Source: RGIG9608 sp045602425 (lineage in GTDB: Bacteria > Bacteroidota > Bacteroidia > Bacteroidales > Paludibacteraceae). Taken from it: a stretch of DNA of 64,000 nt. The stretch is taken from the NCBI GenBank assembly GCA_045602425.1, contig JAZSBO010000021.1, positions 62,001 to 126,000 of the forward strand. Reading direction: 5' to 3'. Position numbers and translations under genes: made by a program. Positions 8,024 to 16,254 of the stretch are shown one piece after another; within the stretch, counting starts at the first letter, position 1; every line of letters starts with the position of its first letter. The notes under the pieces are model-generated. The model searched no databases and was not told the origin of the DNA. It saw only the letters and a program-made list of their open reading frames with translations.

Positions 8024-11000
8024 TTAAAATTTTTTATTGCATTCGAAAGAGAATCCTTCGAGTTCGCTAATTGTATCAATAAAATGTTCATCAAGTTTAA
8101 TTTTTTTCTTAGATCTTAATGCTACTGTTTTTTTTATATTCGAATCTTTTACTTCAAAAAATAAAGATACATCGCCTTTATTTTCGTTAACTAACGTAGA
8201 TAATATATTTGTAGAAAGAGAATTGATGCTTTCTGTATTTGTTTTGATTACGATGTTTGTGATTAGTTTTTCGTAAACATCTTCAAGCAATTGAATTTCT
8301 GTGATTTTAGTTTCCCATTCTTTCGGTTTATTGTCATCTTTTTTCGCAAATTTCCAATCAGAACCACGTTCTTGTACCTTCCCTTTTATCAATAAGAAAA
8401 AGTCTTTTTTCAAAAATTTACTATAATCAGCATAATCTTTTCCAAATAAAGGAAATTCGAATAAGTCAGAATAGTCTTCCAATGTCAGAATTGCAAAATT
8501 TTGATCACGTTTGGTTTTTCCCTCGCGTATGGCAACAACCATTCCACCGACTGTAAATTCGTAGTTTTGTTGTGAATTTTTTAGTTCGGTAAGTTTTGTT
8601 AATGGAATACAACCATAAAGCAGTGGTATTTTGTAACGATCGAGTGGATGCGATGACAAGAAAATTCCGATAAGTTCTTTCTCTTTGTTAAGTTTGTCTA
8701 ATAACGAAAATTCTTCTGCTTTAGGGATTTCAGGTTTTGCTATTTCAATTTCTTCAAAACCTCCAAAAAGAGAATTTTGATTTTGTTGCTTGTCTTGCTT
8801 GTAACGGTTGCCGTAGTTAATAAGCGAATCAATTACGATTTCACTTTTTTTGTTTGTAGTAAAAAATTGTTCACGAGTGAGATCATTTTGTGCATCGAAG
8901 CAGCCCGCATAGGCCATACTTTCGATTGCTTTTCTATTGCAAGCACTTAGATTGACTCGTTCTACGAAATCGAAAATGTTTTTGTAAGCTCCATTTTTGT
9001 TACGTTCGTTTACAATTGCTTCAACTGCACCTTCGCCGACACCTTTTATTCCTCCCAATCCAAAACGAATTTCGTGAGCTTTGTTTACGGTAAAATTCAA
9101 TTCAGATTCATTCACGTCAGGACCTTTAACGGCAAGTCGCATCGATTTGCATTCGTCCATGAGTTTTGTAACTTCTTTTATATCGTCTTTACTTCGAGTT
9201 AGGCAAGCCGCCATAAATTCGGCAGGGTAGTGAGCTTTTAAATAGCCTGTTCGGTAGGCGACCCACGCATAGCAAGCCGAATGCGATTTGTTGAAAGCAT
9301 ATTCTGCAAATTTTTCCCAATCAGCCCAAATCTTTTCTAAAACGTCAGGATTGTGTCCGTTTTTTTTGCCTCCTTCTATAAATTTAGGTTTTAGATCATC
9401 AAGCATAGCCTTGATTTTTTTCCCCATTGCTTTTCGTAGGGAGTCGGCTTGCCCACGAGTAAAACCTGCTAACAATCGGCTCAATAGCATCACTTGCTCT
9501 TGATAGACAGTTACTCCATAGGTATTTTTTAAATATTTTTCCATAATGGGAATGTCGTATTCTATAGGCTCTAATCCATGTTTACGACGGATGAATTGTG
9601 GAATATAATCCATCGGACCTGGGCGATATAAGGCGTTCATTGCAATTAAGTCGTCAATACGGCTTGGTTGCAATTCTCGTAAGTATTTTTTCATTCCTGC
9701 CGATTCAAATTGGAAGATTCCGGTTGTTTGTCCGTTACAGAAGAGTTTATAAGTCTTTTCGTCATCGAGAGGAATAGCGTCAATATCAATTTCTATTCCT
9801 TGCGATTTTTTTATGTTAGCGAGTGTTTCTTTTATGATTGATAAGGTTTTTAACCCAAGGAAATCCATTTTTATCAATCCTACCGATTCTACTACATGTC
9901 CATCGTATTGGGTTACTACAACACGATTTTTACTTTCACGATCTTCGATCGTACAGATAGGAGCAAATTTTGTTAAATCGTCAGCACCGATAATAACTCC
10001 ACACGCATGAATGCCTATTTGGCGGTTAGTATCTTCTAGCTCGCTGGCATAAGTGAGCATAGAGGAAATATTTTGATCGTCACCATTGAGCTGGCTTTTC
10101 AATTCTGGAATGTACTTGTAGCAATTTTTTAGATTTACTTTTGGCGATTTCCCTTTTTCGTCTTTTATGTCATCAGCGAATTTTTTGTCAGGAATATAAC
10201 TTTTTAATTCATTTACTTTATTGAGTGATACTTTTTGAATACGTCCTACATCGGCAATTGAAGATTTTGCAGCCATTGTGCCGTATGTAATGATGTGTGC
10301 AACTTTATCTTTGCCATATTTTTTTGTTACCCAATCGAGTACAGCTCCACGACCGTCGTCGTCGAAATCAATATCGATATCGGGTAATGATATTCTATCA
10401 GGATTTAAGAAACGCTCGAAAAGCAAATCGTATTGTAGTGGATCGATATCAGTGATTCGCAAGCAATAAGCTACAACCGAACCTGCGGCCGAACCACGCC
10501 CCGGACCAACAGAAACCCCTAATTCTTCGCGAGCGGCACGAATATAATCTTGTACGATAAGAAAATAACCGGGGAATCCCATCGTTTTCATAATGTGTAG
10601 TTCGAACTTGATTCGTTCGTTTTGTTCATCGTTGAGTGTGTCTCCATAGCGTTTTTTTGCTCCTTCCCAAGCAAGTTTTGCTAAATAGTCGGCTTCTAAT
10701 TTTATACGATAAAGTCGGTCGTAACCACCAAGTTTTTTTATTTTTTCTTCTGCTTGTTCTTGAGAGAGTACAACTTCGCCGTTTTCGTTACGAGTAAATT
10801 CGTCAAACAACTCTTGTTGTGAGAATTTCTGTCGATATTCTTCTTCTGTAGCAAATTCGGTAGGAATATCGAATTTTGGCATTATAGGAGCGCTGTCAAT
10901 ACTATAAAATTCTACCTTTTCGACAATTTCTTGCGTATTACTCAAGGCTTCTGGTATATCAGAAAAAATAGCCGCCATTTCTTCAGGAGATTTTAGCCAT

Positions 11001-11881
11001 TCCTGCTTGGTGTAGTGCATACGATCAGGGTCGTCGAAGTCTTTTTGCGTACTGAGGCAGATTAGGCGATCGTGTGCTTCGCTGTGTTCTTCTTCTACGT
11101 AATGTACGTCGTTTGTAGCAATAAGTTTAATATTATATTTTCGAGCTAATTTTATAAGTTCTTCGTTGACATATTTTTGCTTGTCGTAGGTGTCAACAGC
11201 CGCATTTGGTTTATCTGTTTTGTGGCGTTGGAGTTCCAAATAATAATCGTCTCCAAAAAGATTTTTGAACCAACGAACAGACTCTTCTGCTCCAGCAAGG
11301 TCGTTTTTCATAATTTTTTGAGGAACTTCGCCTCCCAAACATGCCGAGCAACATATCAAATCTTCGTGATATTTTTCAAGAGAGCGATGATCTATTCGTG
11401 CATTAAAATAGTAGCCATCGGTGAAGGCTAACGAGCTGAGCTTACAAAGGTTTTTGTACCCGTTCTTGTTTTTTGCTAACAATATAAGGTGCCAACCACG
11501 ATGTTTTTTATGCCCTGGCAATATCTCTTCATCAAAATTCTCGTGAGCACAATATGTCTCAATTCCAATAATTGGTTTGAATGGGACAAAATCTGCTACT
11601 TTTTGCTTTAACTCGATTAGTTTCTTTTCGAGTTCTGCACGTTTTGTAGCATCATTTTCTTTTTTGATTTCTTCTTCGCATGCTTTTAGGTCTTTTTTGG
11701 GTTTGCTATTTACTTTTCCACAATAGTCAACAAATTCTTTAATGCCAAACATATTTCCGTGGTCAGTTAGAGCTATTGCATTCATACCTGTGCGTAGGCA
11801 TTTATCTACTAAATCAGGAATCTTTGACATTCCGTCAAGAATAGAAAAATGCGAGTGAACGTGTAGATGTGTAAATTTCAT
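8024..11881 (-). CDS. dnaE: DNA polymerase III alpha subunit
   Basis: 1285 residues. The replicative polymerase starts with a PHP domain (THLHVHSHFSILDGM, ALTDHGNMFG), which in this lineage carries a charged coiled-coil insertion near residues 60-95. The catalytic palm has SVGPGRGSAAGS and PDIDIDFDDDGRG near residue 500, providing the metal-binding aspartates. Thumb and fingers follow (YRPGPMDYIPQFIRRKHG, NKSHSACYAW), then a helix-hairpin-helix segment near residue 915 (FGLGGIKGVGEGAVE) and an OB fold near residue 1100 (FTVGGMVVAIREGKTK). It acts in the replisome. The gene heads a two-gene unit with the esterase. No clear promoter was recognised in the gap upstream. Confidence 0.98.
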   Translation of the reverse strand: MKFTHLHVHSHFSILDGMSKIPDLVDKCLRTGMNAIALTDHGNMFGIKEFVDYCGKVNSKPKKDLKACEEEIKKENDATKRAELEKKLIELKQKVADFVPFKPIIGIETYCAHENFDEEILPGHKKHRGWHLILLAKNKNGYKNLCKLSSLAFTDGYYFNARIDHRSLEKYHEDLICCSACLGGEVPQKIMKNDLAGAEESVRWFKNLFGDDYYLELQRHKTDKPNAAVDTYDKQKYVNEELIKLARKYNIKLIATNDVHYVEEEHSEAHDRLICLSTQKDFDDPDRMHYTKQEWLKSPEEMAAIFSDIPEALSNTQEIVEKVEFYSIDSAPIMPKFDIPTEFATEEEYRQKFSQQELFDEFTRNENGEVVLSQEQAEEKIKKLGGYDRLYRIKLEADYLAKLAWEGAKKRYGDTLNDEQNERIKFELHIMKTMGFPGYFLIVQDYIRAAREELGVSVGPGRGSAAGSVVAYCLRITDIDPLQYDLLFERFLNPDRISLPDIDIDFDDDGRGAVLDWVTKKYGKDKVAHIITYGTMAAKSSIADVGRIQKVSLNKVNELKSYIPDKKFADDIKDEKGKSPKVNLKNCYKYIPELKSQLNGDDQNISSMLTYASELEDTNRQIGIHACGVIIGADDLTKFAPICTIEDRESKNRVVVTQYDGHVVESVGLIKMDFLGLKTLSIIKETLANIKKSQGIEIDIDAIPLDDEKTYKLFCNGQTTGIFQFESAGMKKYLRELQPSRIDDLIAMNALYRPGPMDYIPQFIRRKHGLEPIEYDIPIMEKYLKNTYGVTVYQEQVMLLSRLLAGFTRGQADSLRKAMGKKIKAMLDDLKPKFIEGGKKNGHNPDVLEKIWADWEKFAEYAFNKSHSACYAWVAYRTGYLKAHYPAEFMAACLTRSKDDIKEVTKLMDECKSMRLAVKGPDVNESELNFTVNKAHEIRFGLGGIKGVGEGAVEAIVNERNKNGAYKNIFDFVERVNLSACNRKAIESMAYAGCFDAQNDLTREQFFTTNKKSEIVIDSLINYGNRYKQDKQQNQNSLFGGFEEIEIAKPEIPKAEEFSLLDKLNKEKELIGIFLSSHPLDRYKIPLLYGCIPLTKLTELKNSQQNYEFTVGGMVVAIREGKTKRDQNFAILTLEDYSDLFEFPLFGKDYADYSKFLKKDFFLLIKGKVQERGSDWKFAKKDDNKPKEWETKITEIQLLEDVYEKLITNIVIKTNTESINSLSTNILSTLVNENKGDVSLFFEVKDSNIKKTVALRSKKKIKLDEHFIDTISELEGFSFECNKKF

Positions 11882-12074
11882 ATATAAAGTTTCTTATTTT
11901 ATTCTTAATATTTTGCTGAAAAGAAAAAGCTTAGTGTGATGCTTTTTACTTTTTCGGTATGTTACGAAAATAGTGTATTTTATCGTTCCTGAAAAAAATA
12001 TTCTCTAAAACTTATCAACAAATTTTTGAAGAAAGTTTTTCTGTTGTCGTTCTATCATTTTAAATATTTAGCCA
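11882..12074. other. Intergenic DNA between dnaE and the structured RNA
   Basis: AT-rich DNA upstream of dnaE (minus strand) and of the RNA candidate (plus strand). I see no ORF, no convincing TAnnTTTG for dnaE and no strong hairpin. Confidence 0.5.
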
Positions 12075-12082
12075 TATATTTG
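12075..12082 (+). promoter_or_regulatory. -7 element (TATATTTG) for the structured RNA at 12086-12166
   Basis: TATATTTG matches TAnnTTTG. The predicted start, near 12088, coincides with the first base of the closing stem. Confidence 0.5.
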
Positions 12083-12085
12083 CAG

Positions 12086-12166
12086 AGCAAAGTTCTTACG
12101 CTGGGGTGTGAGGGTTGGGAATAATCTCAAAGTTCCCTTGCATTTTACCCAAAGAGAACTTTGTAG
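12086..12166 (+). ncRNA. Structured small RNA candidate, possibly 6S-like or a leader RNA
   Basis: CAAAGTTCT (12088-12096) pairs with AGAACTTTG (12155-12163). Inside, GGGT pairs with ACCC across an internal loop, and GGGAA pairs with TTCCC around an 11-nt apical loop. The result is one long rod with internal bubbles, an outline shared with 6S RNA. A -7 element places the start at the foot of the rod. It lies about 130 bp upstream of the caspase operon and could be that operon's 5' leader; no strong terminator separates them. I do not recognise a riboswitch consensus. 6S identity is only a suggestion from shape. Confidence 0.45.
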
Positions 12167-12298
12167 ACATATAAAAAAGGCGTTTATTGACGCTTGCACG
12201 CAATCAAGCACGCGATGAAAATATGCTTGTCCGCCACGAAATTGTTACTATCAGAAAATAAGAACGAAATCTTTCTTTTGAATTTTCAATATACATTT

Positions 12299-13123
12299 AT
12301 GCGTAAATACATTATACTATTATTTCTACTATTTTCTGCGATTACTTCTTTTGCTGAAAATGCCTCTAATATCCGTGTGCGACAGGAGGGGAAAGCGATT
12401 GTCGTTACGTATGACTTGAGCAAAAACTCAGTTGTACGTTTGCTCATGGCATCGGGTAACTCCACCCAATATACTGAACTCAAAGCTGTTACTGGCAATG
12501 TGGGTAAAGGTGTGTCTGCTGGTAAAGACCGTCAAATTGTATGGAAGCCATTGGATGAGTATGAGGAATTTATTGCTCGAGGAGTGCGCTTTAAGGTGGA
12601 AACGATGGATAGTTATGATTATTATTCACAAAATGCGAAGATAAGAACTCTTGTCCTGGGGCAGGTGGGCATTCCTGTAACATCGCAATTAAATTATGGC
12701 GTAAAGATAGGACAAGTCTATAATTACGCTTTTGGTTGGTATGTAAATGGGCGATCGAACTTTAACTTTACTCCTGCTGAATTGACATGTAATGCAGGAG
12801 GATATATAGATGGCGAAAGGCCATTCTATTCTGGAAACAGATCGATTACTTATTATATCATCAATGCAGGCTTACTTATGGCATGCCCGATTTCTGATAA
12901 TATGTTTAATACATTTGGGATGTATATTGGTGGCGGATATGGAAAACGTGAATTTAAATGGGAAACTACAGATGGTTTGTGGGTAAAAGATTTCGCCCAT
13001 ACTGGATTTAGTGGGAACTTGGGTTTCTTGTTTAGCATTTATGGCGTAACATTTGAATTCGGAGTGAATACAATCAATTTTGAATGGTGTGAATTGGAAG
13101 CAGGTATTGGTTTTATGTTTTAA
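12299..13123 (+). CDS. Outer-membrane beta-barrel-like protein with an N-terminal surface-protein domain
   Basis: 274 residues from the ATG at 12299, which opens a signal peptide (MRKYIILLFLLFSAITSFA). Residues 20-110 form a beta domain (IRVRQEGKAIVVTYDLSKNS, VSAGKDRQIVWKPLDEYEEF) that also occurs at the N-terminus of the broken FISUMP gene at 22109-22940. The rest is Gly/aromatic-rich with alternating strands and ends in GIGFMF, a terminal Phe expected for outer-membrane barrels. It is the first gene of a unit with a lipoprotein and a caspase-like protease, so it may anchor or present that system in the envelope. No named family is recognised beyond the shared domain. Confidence 0.65.
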   Translation: MRKYIILLFLLFSAITSFAENASNIRVRQEGKAIVVTYDLSKNSVVRLLMASGNSTQYTELKAVTGNVGKGVSAGKDRQIVWKPLDEYEEFIARGVRFKVETMDSYDYYSQNAKIRTLVLGQVGIPVTSQLNYGVKIGQVYNYAFGWYVNGRSNFNFTPAELTCNAGGYIDGERPFYSGNRSITYYIINAGLLMACPISDNMFNTFGMYIGGGYGKREFKWETTDGLWVKDFAHTGFSGNLGFLFSIYGVTFEFGVNTINFEWCELEAGIGFMF

Positions 13124-13138
13124 TTGGAGAAAAAGGAA

Positions 13139-13828
13139 ATGAAAAAGATACATTTATTCATAGTAATATTGATTACTTTTAGTTTGAGTGCTTTATTCGT
13201 TGCATGCGATCCAGAGATATCTCCGACTACAATTTCTGTAGAGAACGAGCAAATTACTCCATCGGGTACATTTGCAATTGTACAATGTAATTTTGATACG
13301 TATGCAACATTGCTTAATGTTTATGTACAATATGCAACTACAAAAGATTTTTCGAAATACGTGGAATTAGAAATGATACAAGAAAATGGAATGTATATTG
13401 CAATTTTAGAAGACTTACAGCTTACCACCACATATTATGTCCGTTATGTTATGTCTAATACCTATTCTTCTGCAAAGATAGAGGATATTCGTTCATTCCA
13501 GACTTTATCACAAGATTCTATTGTAGTGACATGTCCTGAGATAATTAACTATAATTCCCACTCCGAGAATAGGGATATTACATTTATTGGTTATGTGGTT
13601 GAAGATGAATGGATTAGTGTAACAGAGCGGGGTGTGGTATATAGTAGAAATCAAAATCCGACAATTTTGGATAATAAACTAGTAAGTGGTAGCGGTGCGG
13701 GGATGTTTACTTGCAATCTTACTCTCCCAAATTATAATTATTATTTAGGCACCTACTTTTTTCGTGCGTATGTCATCCATCAGAATGGTATAAGTTATGG
13801 TGAACAAAAAAACTTTACAACGCCGTAA
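13139..13828 (+). CDS. Predicted lipoprotein with fibronectin type III-like repeats
   Basis: 229 residues from the ATG at 13139, preceded by a GGAGAAAAAGG stretch; the in-frame TTG at 13124 is less likely. The signal sequence ends in a lipobox-like ALFVAC with Cys at position 22, so the protein is probably lipidated. Two beta-sandwich repeats follow with phrases such as LTTTYYVRYVMSNTYSS, YFFRAYVIHQNGISYGE and a central ITFIGYVVEDEWISVTERG, the pattern of Bacteroidales FN3-like surface lipoproteins. It starts 15 nt after the barrel-like protein and belongs to the same operon. Likely a surface accessory protein of the caspase-like gene; the function is unknown. Confidence 0.65.
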   Translation: MKKIHLFIVILITFSLSALFVACDPEISPTTISVENEQITPSGTFAIVQCNFDTYATLLNVYVQYATTKDFSKYVELEMIQENGMYIAILEDLQLTTTYYVRYVMSNTYSSAKIEDIRSFQTLSQDSIVVTCPEIINYNSHSENRDITFIGYVVEDEWISVTERGVVYSRNQNPTILDNKLVSGSGAGMFTCNLTLPNYNYYLGTYFFRAYVIHQNGISYGEQKNFTTP

Positions 13829-13989
13829 ATTAGGATTTGTTTCTATAGACAATATAAGATTGTATCTTACCCCAAAAATAGAGAGAACTTGTTTTCTGTG
13901 AATAATGTGGGGTTCTGTATCCCTGAGGTCGTAAAATAGGAGATGCAAGATTTAAATATAAATTTATGGTGAAACAAAATTCAAAGTAT

Positions 13990-15639
13990 ATGAAACAAGT
14001 AATATTTGTTATTTTAGGACTATTGCTGTGTAGCAATCTCCTTGCTCAATCCAACATCAGCCAACCAATGGACTTCTATATCAAGAAGGAAGTACTGCTA
14101 CCTTTGTTAGATATAGTGCCAGGTTCGGTAAAGTTTATTGATGCAGACAACAACAATGTTATAGATGCCAATGAGGCATGCAAAATCCAATTTACCATCG
14201 TTAACTCAGGTCGTGGTGATGGCTATGGTTGCGTAGCTCGGGTGAGTGCTGAGGGTACAACGCAAGGCATTCAAGTAAAAGATGTTACTTTGCCTGTTCT
14301 CCCCATAGGGCAGAAATACTTGGTGGATGTGCCTATTAAAGCCAACCAACACACCATGACGGGCGAGATGGCGCTGGATATCTATGTGGATGAGCCTAAT
14401 GGTTTTGGCACGGAACATATTAAGTTCACCATTGGTACACATAAGTTAAAAACTCCATTTGTGAATGTGGTAAGTTACAAAGTATCAGGTTCTGCTTCTG
14501 GCATATTGGAGCGCCGCAAGCCCTTTAATTTGCAAGTGATTGTGCAAAATACCGATCAAGGCGAGGCACAAAATGTGAAGGTAGATATCACTATACCTGA
14601 TAATGTAAACCGTATTGGTGGAGAAACAGAGTATGTGACAATCGCTTCGCTCAAAGCAGGAGAGAGCCGCTTATTGGAATATGAACTTATCGCTAATCAA
14701 GAAGCTGCTGAACAAATGAATGTTCAAATTGCACTATCTGAAAAACATGGTAAGTATGCAGAGAATGCCAATATTCCCCTACAGTTTGGTCAGTATATTG
14801 GTAGTAGCATTGCAATGGATGTGGAACGCCATGATCACGAAATTGAGATAACACGTAAAAGGCTAATATCCGAGGTGGATGAAAATATCCCTGTATCTAA
14901 CCAAAGGAATGCTAATACATTTGCTTTGATTATTGCTAATGAGAAGTATGAATCTGTTGCTTCTGTACCTTATGCACTCAACGACGGAAATATATTCCGC
15001 GAGTATTGTCTCAAAACTTTGGGTGTGAAACATGTGGAATACCTGCAAAATGCTACCCTCAATAACATAAAACAAAAAGTCAATTGGTTGCAAAATGTCT
15101 GCAAAGTATATGAAGATGTACAGATTATCTTCTATTATGCAGGTCATGGTATTCCTGACGAAAAAAGTCGTACGTCGTACTTGCTTCCAGTAGATGGAAT
15201 TGGAAATGATGTTACTACAGCTTATAAGTTGGACGATCTTTATACAGCATTGGGTACGATTTCCGCTAAAAATGTAACAGTATTTATGGACGCATGTTTT
15301 TCTGGTAGTAAGCGTGAGGAAGGTATGTTGGCTTCTGCACGTGGTGTGGCTATCAAAGCCAAAAGTGGTATGCCACAAGGTAATATGGTGGTCTTCTCTG
15401 CGGCACAAGGTGACGAAACTGCTTATCCTAACAACGAGGAAAAACATGGTATGTTCACTTATTTTTTGCTAAAGAAACTGCAAGAGACAAAAGGAGATGT
15501 CACTTTACAGGAGTTAGGCGAATATATCAAAACCAATGTGAGCCAACAATCTATTCTGCTTAATGGCAAATCGCAAACCCCTTGTGTTACACCGTCAGCC
15601 ATATTAGGCGAAGAATGGAAAATTTGGAAAATGAGGTAA
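13990..15639 (+). CDS. Secreted caspase-like (C14 family) cysteine protease with N-terminal adhesin-type domains
   Basis: 549 residues from the ATG at 13990, chosen for its signal peptide (MKQVIFVILGLLLCSNLLAQ). Residues 35-280 form two immunoglobulin-like domains of the CARDB/DUF11 kind (NEACKIQFTIVNSGRGDGYG, QVIVQNTDQGEAQNVKVDIT). The caspase-like domain starts near residue 310 (FALIIANEKYESV) and has the catalytic pair: His386 in YAGHG and Cys436 in DACFSG. It ends with a typical HGMFTYFLLKKL. It should cleave after a basic or acidic residue in periplasmic or surface proteins; specificity cannot be read. It is last in a three-gene unit, followed by a terminator. A role in regulated killing or in surface-protein maturation are both possible. 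Confidence 0.85.
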   Translation: MKQVIFVILGLLLCSNLLAQSNISQPMDFYIKKEVLLPLLDIVPGSVKFIDADNNNVIDANEACKIQFTIVNSGRGDGYGCVARVSAEGTTQGIQVKDVTLPVLPIGQKYLVDVPIKANQHTMTGEMALDIYVDEPNGFGTEHIKFTIGTHKLKTPFVNVVSYKVSGSASGILERRKPFNLQVIVQNTDQGEAQNVKVDITIPDNVNRIGGETEYVTIASLKAGESRLLEYELIANQEAAEQMNVQIALSEKHGKYAENANIPLQFGQYIGSSIAMDVERHDHEIEITRKRLISEVDENIPVSNQRNANTFALIIANEKYESVASVPYALNDGNIFREYCLKTLGVKHVEYLQNATLNNIKQKVNWLQNVCKVYEDVQIIFYYAGHGIPDEKSRTSYLLPVDGIGNDVTTAYKLDDLYTALGTISAKNVTVFMDACFSGSKREEGMLASARGVAIKAKSGMPQGNMVVFSAAQGDETAYPNNEEKHGMFTYFLLKKLQETKGDVTLQELGEYIKTNVSQQSILLNGKSQTPCVTPSAILGEEWKIWKMR

Positions 15640-15657
15640 TGATTGAAACTGAAAAAG

Positions 15658-15685
15658 CAAGAAATCTTTTTTCTTGTATTTTTTT
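15658..15685 (+). terminator. Intrinsic terminator of the caspase operon
   Basis: CAAGAAA and TTTCTTG form a 7-bp hairpin with a 5-nt loop, followed by TATTTTTTTT. It ends just before the stop of the converging CYTH gene. Confidence 0.7.
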
Positions 15686-15692
15686 TGAGAAA

Positions 15693-16157
15693 TCACCAAT
15701 TGCAGAAAGGATTCTTTATCAGATTGGCATTGTAGTAGCGTACATCGTTGGTTACTTCTTCGGCAATGAAATCGGGTTTTTCGAAAGTGGACGACTCGCT
15801 TTCAAGTTCTATTTCTGCAACAACTAACCCTGTGTTTTCGCCAAGAAATTCATCTATTTCCCATGTATAGCCTCGGTAGGGAAATCTGTATCGATATTTT
15901 TCGATAGTAGGGTGCAGGCATACCGATTGTAGCATTTTTTTTGCATCGTCAACGGGAATTTCGTATTCAAATTCATCGCGTGAAAATCCGATGGCGGCAT
16001 TTTTTATTGTAATAAAGGCTTTTTCTCCATAAATACGTACACGCACTACACGTTCTTTTTCGGCACAAATATATCCTTGATGGATGTACGTGCGTTCGCT
16101 ATGTTGGCGATAGTCAGCGTTTTTTACTAAAAATTTTCTTTCAATCTCGATAGCCAT
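15693..16157 (-). CDS. CYTH domain triphosphate tunnel metalloenzyme
   Basis: 154 residues, the usual length for a single CYTH domain. The N-terminal EIERKFLV contains the ExExK metal/phosphate motif. Alternating charged strands follow (VRVRIYGEKAFITIKN, FEYEIPVDDAKKML, YRYRFPYRGYTWEIDEFLGE, VVAEIELESE), which line the anionic tunnel that binds triphosphate. Members act as inorganic triphosphatases, thiamine triphosphatases or class IV adenylate cyclases; the bacterial single-domain type near housekeeping genes is most often a tripolyphosphatase. It is monocistronic and transcribed divergently from the symporter gene. Confidence 0.9.
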   Translation of the reverse strand: MAIEIERKFLVKNADYRQHSERTYIHQGYICAEKERVVRVRIYGEKAFITIKNAAIGFSRDEFEYEIPVDDAKKMLQSVCLHPTIEKYRYRFPYRGYTWEIDEFLGENTGLVVAEIELESESSTFEKPDFIAEEVTNDVRYYNANLIKNPFCNW

Positions 16158-16228
16158 ATATTGTGTATATGATAATGGAATGCAAAGATAGTTTATTTGT
16201 TAAAAAAGAGTTATAATTTTTTTTGAAG

Positions 16229-16236
16229 TATCTTTG
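16229..16236 (+). promoter_or_regulatory. -7 element (TATCTTTG) for the symporter-engB operon
   Basis: TATCTTTG matches TAnnTTTG and predicts a very short leader of about 12 nt before the ATG at 16255. It overlaps an in-frame TTG at 16234, arguing against that upstream start. Confidence 0.5.
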
Positions 16237-16254
16237 TGCATTAAACCAAAAACG

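Noticed and set aside
8020..8094. N-terminal extension of the esterase to an ATG at 8094
   Set aside because: It overlaps the end of dnaE and would hide a clean signal peptide that starts at 8019.
12086..12166. TPP or SAM riboswitch for the structured RNA
   Set aside because: GGGGTGTGAGG looks superficially like part of a TPP box, but the conserved CTGAGA and downstream helices are missing.
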